From Chalara sp. BL73 (Eukaryota; Ascomycota; Leotiomycetes; Helotiales), in contig CAKJVC010000207.1 in assembly GCA_918026815.1 (NCBI GenBank), forward strand, positions 124,001-188,000: 64,000 nt of DNA, written 5' to 3'. Of this stretch, positions 59,231 through 64,000 are shown in pieces. Position 1 is the first letter of the stretch. Every line of letters starts with the position of its first letter. Position numbers and translations under genes: made by a program. The notes under the pieces are model-generated. The model ran no database searches, had not been told where the DNA came from, and saw only the letters and a list, made by a program, of their open reading frames with translations.

Positions 59231-60400
59231 ATGCCATCCGTCACTTACCCTCTCACGCAAACGGCTATTATTCAAGGCTCTAATGGGAACCTACACATCT
59301 CCCATGATGTCTTACTTCCAGAACTCAAGCCAGATATGATTCTGGTTAGAGTTGTCACCGTGGCTTTAAATCCCGTCGACTACAAAATGGCGGAAAACTT
59401 CCCATCTCCAGGTGCAATAGACGGCTGCGATTTTGCCGGTGTAATCCTTGAAATAGGGTCTGAAGCTGCTGAGAGCCACTCTTTTAAAGTTGGCCAGCGG
59501 GTTTGTGGTGCTGTGCATGGCTCCAATCCCATCGATCTTATCAGTGGCTCGTTTGCGCAGTATGTTGCTGTGATTGCTGACTTGCTGCTGGTATTGCCAG
59601 ATGGCATGTCATTTGAGACTGGAGCTGTCATTGGGGGTATTGCGCCTGCAACTGTGGGTCTTGCCTTGTATCCATCTCTGAAATTGACTGCGACACCGGA
59701 AGAGCCGGCTAAGGATCCCTTCTATGTTCTTGTCTATGGAGGGAGCACTGCAACTGGGACAATGGCTATCCAGTTACTTAAGCAGTAAGAAGTTCTCATT
59801 TGTCATTCTTTCTGAATATATTTTACTCAGCCAAGCGTAAGAAAATCAGATTAGTGGCTCACAAGACATCGCAGATCCGGCTTGAAAGTGGTAACTACAT
59901 GTTCGCCTAGGAACTTTGACCTGGTAAAAAGCTACGGAGCAGATGCAGTTTTCGACTACAACTCACCAACCTGCGTGGACGATATTCGAGCATACACCAA
60001 GAAATCGCTACGCCATGCCTTAGACACCATAACTGACATAAAGACGATGAAGCTCTGCTATGCATGTCTTGGTAGAGCCGGGGGGAGATATACTAGCCTT
60101 GAGTTGTATCCGGAGTTCGGGCATACGAGGCAGACGGTGAAACCAGAAATGGTCATGGGACTGGCAATCAGTGGGAGAAGAATTGCTCTAGATCGAGGCT
60201 ACCAGAGTGACCCCAATCCGCAGTTTCGAAAATTTGGAAAACGATGGTTTCGTACCATACAAGGCTTGTTGGATGACGGGAAGATTATCCCACATCCCAT
60301 AAAGCTGGTTCCTGGAAAGTTTGAAGGTATCTTGGAGGGTCTTGAGATTTTGAAGAGGAAAGGGGTCTCGGGAGAGAAGATAGTTGTGTCAATTGAGTAG
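59231..60400 (+). CDS. Trans-acting enoyl reductase (LovC/CcsC-like MDR)
   Basis: Two exons, 59231-59784 and 59875-60400, give 359 aa, the usual size. Seen: GroES-like part with LVRVVTVALNPVDYKMAENF, GCDFAGVILEIGSEA, VGQRVCGAVHG and FAQYVAVIADLLLVLPDGMS; nucleotide fold VYGGSTATGTMAIQLLKQ (the GGSTxTG form typical of LovC-type reductases) and SYGADAVFDYNSP; C-terminal GLEILKRKGVSGEKIVV. LovC-type proteins reduce the enoyl double bonds on the PKS carrier protein in place of the dead in-line ER domain, which fits the PKS-NRPS here. Intron of 90 nt. Divergent from the Diels-Alderase gene. This is the last gene of the cluster on the right. Confidence 0.9.
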
Positions 60401-60851
60401 GGTGGATGACTAATACAAGGGATGCTTAGCTCTCCTGCTCTGTGCTAACCATTATATTGCAATACTTGTTAACAATACACAATTGCTAGTATGAATACTT
60501 TAAATGTAAGATCGTCCACGGATTAGGTTGAATGCTAAGAATAGGCAATAATTGAAGTGCATCTTGAAACGGAGGCTGTGCCAAGTATTATAATCAATGA
60601 TGTATCACGCCTGACTCAACGTACCTTCCAAAGTCCCTTTTATTCGCTCGTTGGGATCCCCGGCTGTGCTTCTTCCTATTGTGTACTACCCCCAACAAGG
60701 GTCAAAAATCCCAACGCTGCGCCAGTTTTTGCCAGCCGGTCAGCATGTAGACGATAATGATCATCTGAATTTCCCCCTTGCTCGAGCCACAACTTTGACA
60801 CCTTACAGCATCAGATGTCTGGACTTTTTGGCCAACAGTAGCTCACAAACC
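60401..60851. other. Intergenic region, right border of the cluster
   Basis: No gene supported. The frame at 60557-60757 has no features. Confidence 0.4.
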
Positions 60852-61261
60852 ATCAAAGCAATACGTTTTTAGCTGACTTTCCTGGCTGACCTGATTAATT
60901 TAGCCGGTATAGCTAACATTCCTGACTAACGTTTCTAGTAAGCTATTATAGTTATACTAAAATACAGGTGCACTGTAAAAGAGTTGTTGTATTATAATAA
61001 TAAAAATCAGGATACTTACGAAAAGAGAACTAATATATAAAAAAGTAAAGAAAAGTCATGTAAAGGGGAGTCATGTAAAGAAGAGTCAAGTGTAGTTGTT
61101 TTTAACTTCTCGTACATAGTACCCCTCTTGAGATTATTTCTTTTATTTTTTGTTACTCAACTAAAATACAACTAGCCAGAAGCATTAGCCAGAAATGCTA
61201 GTTATGCTGGCTAGATTAATCAGGTTGGCCGGAAAGTCAGCCAAAAATGTATTGCTTTGAT
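60852..61261. mobile_element. MITE-like element with long terminal inverted repeats
   Basis: About 410 bp. The left end ATCAAAGCAATACGTTTTTA is matched in inverted orientation by the right end (ATCAAAGCAATACATTTTTG on the other strand), and similarity extends about 90 bp inward (CTGACTTTCC, CCTGATTAATTTAGCC). Differences between arms are mostly C/T or G/A. The centre is AT-rich with no coding frame. No clear target-site duplication is visible. Confidence 0.75.
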
Positions 61262-61396
61262 TTTTTGGGGGTTAAGTATTTCTTTGTAAACTGGTAGCTG
61301 ATTTCTAATTGCGATTTGAAATTTGATTAAATATCACATTTTGCTACCTTATTTTGCGTTGTTGCGCACGGGTTGTTATATCATGCCATACTTGCT

Positions 61397-61475
61397 TGCT
61401 TGTGCCTACACCAACTACAAGGATTAACAGCAGCTACCCGGCCAACACCTTTCTAGCTGACTCGCAAAGCAATAG
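61397..61475 (+). pseudogene. Short relic of a Zn2Cys6 regulator like the cluster regulator
   Basis: About 75 bp that read in frame LVPTPTTRINSSYPANTFLA then DSQSN. The cluster regulator reads LAPTPTDEINGDYPANDLLA then DSQN at about 32362-32435. DNA runs CCTACACCAACT, TACCCGGCCAA and GCTGACTCGCA are identical. Homology stops sharply on both sides, where the DNA is AT-rich. It is a remnant, not a gene. Confidence 0.65.
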
Positions 61476-61770
61476 TTTTAGCAATTTAATAAATTATTAT
61501 AACTTACTAAGTTAAACCGAATAATTTTAAACTTTTGCGCTGTGCCGAGTACGCCGCATTACAGTTTCTATAATTCTGCTGAGATTAAGTAGGGATCCAT
61601 TAATTATAATTGTGATTAATTAGTTTAGAGGTTTGATGTGATTATGAATAATAGGTCTGCTAATCAATTAATCAAACCTTTATCACGCTGGGAACCATAC
61701 CCACAACTTAGCTATATTTCTGCCAGCTAACCTTCCCTTAACAGCTGTCTACCCCACCAACTGCACCTTC
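61476..61770. other. AT-rich spacer
   Basis: AT-rich, no gene seen. Confidence 0.35.
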
Positions 61771-62148
61771 TCACCCTATTGCAGCACTGACAAGAAGAAC
61801 AATACCCAGCATCCAAGAAGCCTTCTTTGCTGTTTTCACTCCTTTTGAAGGCGCCCTGTAGCCAAAGTCGTAGCAACCCGAATTTGCGCGTTCCTGTACA
61901 AGGCAATACGCAATCGCATGGACATCAGTGCCCTTAGTAATGTTGGCATACAAGTAAGTACAGCCTGGCACTTCCGATGAAGTAAAGCTGACAATCGGAC
62001 TAGTGGCATTGATTAGGCAGTGTTCAAACACTTGGGAACTGTTGTGGTTGGGAAGGTCGCTGCTGATCACGCAATGGGCTTGTGTAGAATTTTTGCCGAA
62101 AGGACCTCGAGGGATACTGGAGAGACATGATGCACTTGTTGAAGACAT
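61771..62148 (-). CDS. Possible small cysteine-rich protein with hydrophobic C-terminus
   Basis: From ATG at 62148 the frame gives 125 aa with six Cys, four N-glycosylation sequons (such as KNSTQ, HNSSQ, INATS, ANITK) and a hydrophobic end (ASWMLGIVLLVSAAIG) like a GPI-attachment or membrane tail. The same frame is open up to 62373, but the extra part contains a 12-bp repeat and no signal peptide, so it is likely not coding. A signal-peptide exon might lie upstream but was not found. The gene sits in a repeat-rich zone and could be a relic. Function unknown. Confidence 0.35.
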   Translation of the reverse strand: MSSTSASCLSSIPRGPFGKNSTQAHCVISSDLPNHNSSQVFEHCLINATSPIVSFTSSEVPGCTYLYANITKGTDVHAIAYCLVQERANSGCYDFGYRAPSKGVKTAKKASWMLGIVLLVSAAIG

Positions 62149-62276
62149 TGTAAGGTTTTTGTACTTAGATTGGAAGGCAAGCAATCTAGGAAAGATAACG
62201 TTTCTATTTATATGTTTTAAAATCTTCGCCATTTTAAAAAAAAACTCTGCAGTGGATTTACAATTTTTTGGTAGCC

Positions 62277-62318
62277 TTGTTGTATGCCTTGTGGTATACC
62301 TTGTGGTATGCCTTGTGG
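62277..62318. repeat. 12-bp tandem repeat
   Basis: Three units of TGGTATGCCTTG (one with ATACC) in a row. Confidence 0.7.
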
Positions 62319-62906
62319 TTCCGCATTTATCCAATCTACTAAGCATTATACTACCCTGCAGCAAGCCACCCACATAAAATAAAATCGCTTATTACCTATT
62401 TCGTACATGCCAAGGCGAACCCTAGCCCAGTTGCCTAAAAGAATTATGCACGTTGTTCGCTGTCTAACTGCTTTGGTCGGGCTGCGGTTTTGAGTTCATT
62501 TATTTTAGAAGTATACTAAAAAGTGAAAGTGTTAGAAATCGACGGTGTTGCCTACCTGTAAGTCATGTGATTGTCATCACGAATCCAATTTTGTTGCTTG
62601 TTAAAGCGGCTAATAGAAAGGTCCTGTTATGAGAATACTAAACTAAAGAGGAAAAGTTGAGGATCAAGAATCATGATGTTGATACCCATGCGAGGATCAC
62701 GTGGATTCTACTAAGCGATAGCACTGTCAGGGGTTTCAATACGTTTACCACCCATGGTAGGTTTATAATTTGTATTAGTAAGCGCTGCAAAACGTACCAC
62801 CCCCCCTGCCACCCTACCAAAAATGATCGCGCGTCGCGTTCTACACCCACTTGCACTGTAATTTTGCCTGCAATTAATGCTCGCTGGACTTAATTGCATT
62901 GCAATA
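62319..62906. other. Spacer before the transposase relic
   Basis: No gene supported. An open minus-strand frame (62711-62992, rich in Lys/Gly/Ser) has no features and overlaps the transposase start. This stretch may include the 5' terminal part of the transposon, whose end was not recognised. Confidence 0.35.
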
Positions 62907-64000
62907 ATGGATTCCCTGCTTTCACTGTCGCCACTGCCTTTACAATTGCCTGAGCCTTTGCCAGCAGAGCCTTTTTTCCTTTTTACGGCCATGCTACTAC
63001 CTCCGGAAGCTATTTACAGCTTTAAAAAAGAGCTATATGCTTCAATTCAAGCTTAAGCAGCACAGCATTGCTATGCTTTTCGTATTGAACGGTCTACAAA
63101 AATACACAACAGCGTACGAACTAGGATTTTATATAGTTGCGACCGTGCTAGACTAGTACCGCCTGAAAACCATCCGCAAAATAGCTTACAGAACCGTAAA
63201 CGCTGTACAACTACTCGAAAAACAAGTTGTCAGTTCTTAATAATAGCCCGTGAACGTACAAATACACAATAAGAGCTTCGCTATAAGCTTAGCGCGGAAT
63301 ACAGTATACACAATCATTCTTTAAATAAATTAATTAGCTCTTATTCAGCATACCGAAAACTAGCACAAGCAAAAATAAACCAAGTTAAATCTTTACACAA
63401 TGCAAGTAAATCTAATATTATATAATATTTTAAAGAAAAAAAGTTTAATATATTTATAGGAATTAAGCCAGGCTAAGCAATTACATACTTACGCGAAGTA
63501 ACGACTACTCTTTTTCAACTGTACAACATATACAACTTAAATGCCTTTTTTAAAAAAAAGCAAAAACATAGACTTTCCGCAAATAACGCTTTAATTCAAC
63601 ATTTAAAAAACAACAATATTTACTTTAAAATCAATATTACGCATTAAAATTAAACTCGCTATTTTTTTATTGCATATTTACAATCTATTCAGCTTGCACA
63701 AACTAATCAAAACGTTGTATTAGTTGATAATACATATAAAACTAATAAGTTTGATATGCTACTTTTTTATATAATTAGTAAGTAAAGCTTTATTGTGTTG
63801 TACGATTATATAGCTAAAAGTTTATAAGTATTACAAACTCGAAAATGACTTTTTCAATTGGTTTTTGCTTTTTTCCGAGCGAAACACAACAAGACTTTGT
63901 ATAAGCATTTCGTTGTTTTTAAAAGCTTGGAATCAAACTTGCAGTTGTAATTATAAACGGTGACCAAGCTTAAAAAAATGCTTCAGAAAAAGTGTTTCCG
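62907..64000 (+). mobile_element. MULE (Mutator-like) transposase relic, RIP-degraded, runs off the window
   Basis: Plus-strand reading from ATG 62907: PPEAIYSFKKELYASIQA, then TAA at 63054 where Trp is expected, AAQHCYAFRIERSTKIHNS, LQNRKRCTTTRKTSCQFLI, then TAA at 63270, ELRYKLSAEYSIHNHS and YRKLAQAKINQVKSLHNAS (zinc-binding, FAR1-like N-domain). Further on, in broken frames, come VLVDNTYKTNKFDMLL (first catalytic Asp region of the MULE domain) and KLGIKLAVVIINGDQA and KVFP at the window end (second Asp region). Stops at Trp codons and the strong AT bias fit repeat-induced point mutation. It cannot be active. Confidence 0.75.

Noticed and set aside
1..64000. CRISPR arrays, rRNA or tRNA genes
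   Set aside because: No spaced repeats of CRISPR type, no rRNA-like stretch and no convincing tRNA cloverleaf was noticed by eye; a tRNAscan run would be needed to exclude tRNAs.

Overview
The window is genomic DNA of a filamentous ascomycete (Pezizomycotina). The evidence is short introns of about 45-60 nt with GT-AG borders and CTAAC-like branch points, fungal-only families (SulP with STAS, TRPY channel, 2EXR, fungal rhodopsin-like membrane proteins, Zn2Cys6 regulator), and relics whose stops fit repeat-induced point mutation (RIP). I cannot fix the class or genus from sequence alone. Gene models below were spliced by eye, using frame continuity and family motifs.

Left part (1-21.6 kb): mostly intact genes of general metabolism. 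They are a DszA/NtaA-type FMN monooxygenase cut by the window edge, a divergent ACS-family MFS transporter, a SulP/STAS transporter, a secreted proline-rich repeat protein, a bZIP-like regulator, a frameshifted aldo/keto reductase, a rhodopsin-like membrane protein and a TRPY/Yvc1-like channel.

Middle part (21.6-31 kb): a gene graveyard. It holds a rhodopsin-like pseudogene, two cytochrome P450 relics and a DHA2 MFS relic, between two apparently intact genes (2EXR protein, GH28 exo-type pectinase). Two of the stops are TGG to TAG in a CpA context, as expected from RIP.

Right part (32-60.4 kb): an apparently intact secondary-metabolite cluster. In order: Zn2Cys6 regulator, P450, a 16-exon PKS-NRPS of 4012 aa (KS-AT-DH-MT-ER0-KR-ACP-C-A-T-R), a small membrane protein, a DHA2 MFS exporter, an alpha/beta hydrolase, a CmcJ-like 2-oxoglutarate-type oxygenase, a Diels-Alderase-family protein and a trans-acting enoyl reductase. 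PKS-NRPS with an active-looking reductase release domain, trans-ER, hydrolase and Diels-Alderase is the core set known from cytochalasan pathways. The proposed flow is: PKS-NRPS plus trans-ER make a methylated polyketide joined to an amino acid; R releases an aldehyde; the hydrolase helps form the pyrrolone; the Diels-Alderase closes the isoindolone/macrocycle; the P450 and the oxygenase decorate; the MFS exports. Cluster promoters are rich in CCGAA motifs, possible sites for the local regulator.

Right border (60.8-64 kb): an AT-rich repeat zone with a MITE-like inverted-repeat element, a short relic homologous to the middle of the cluster regulator, a possible small cysteine-rich gene and a heavily mutated MULE transposase that runs off the window.
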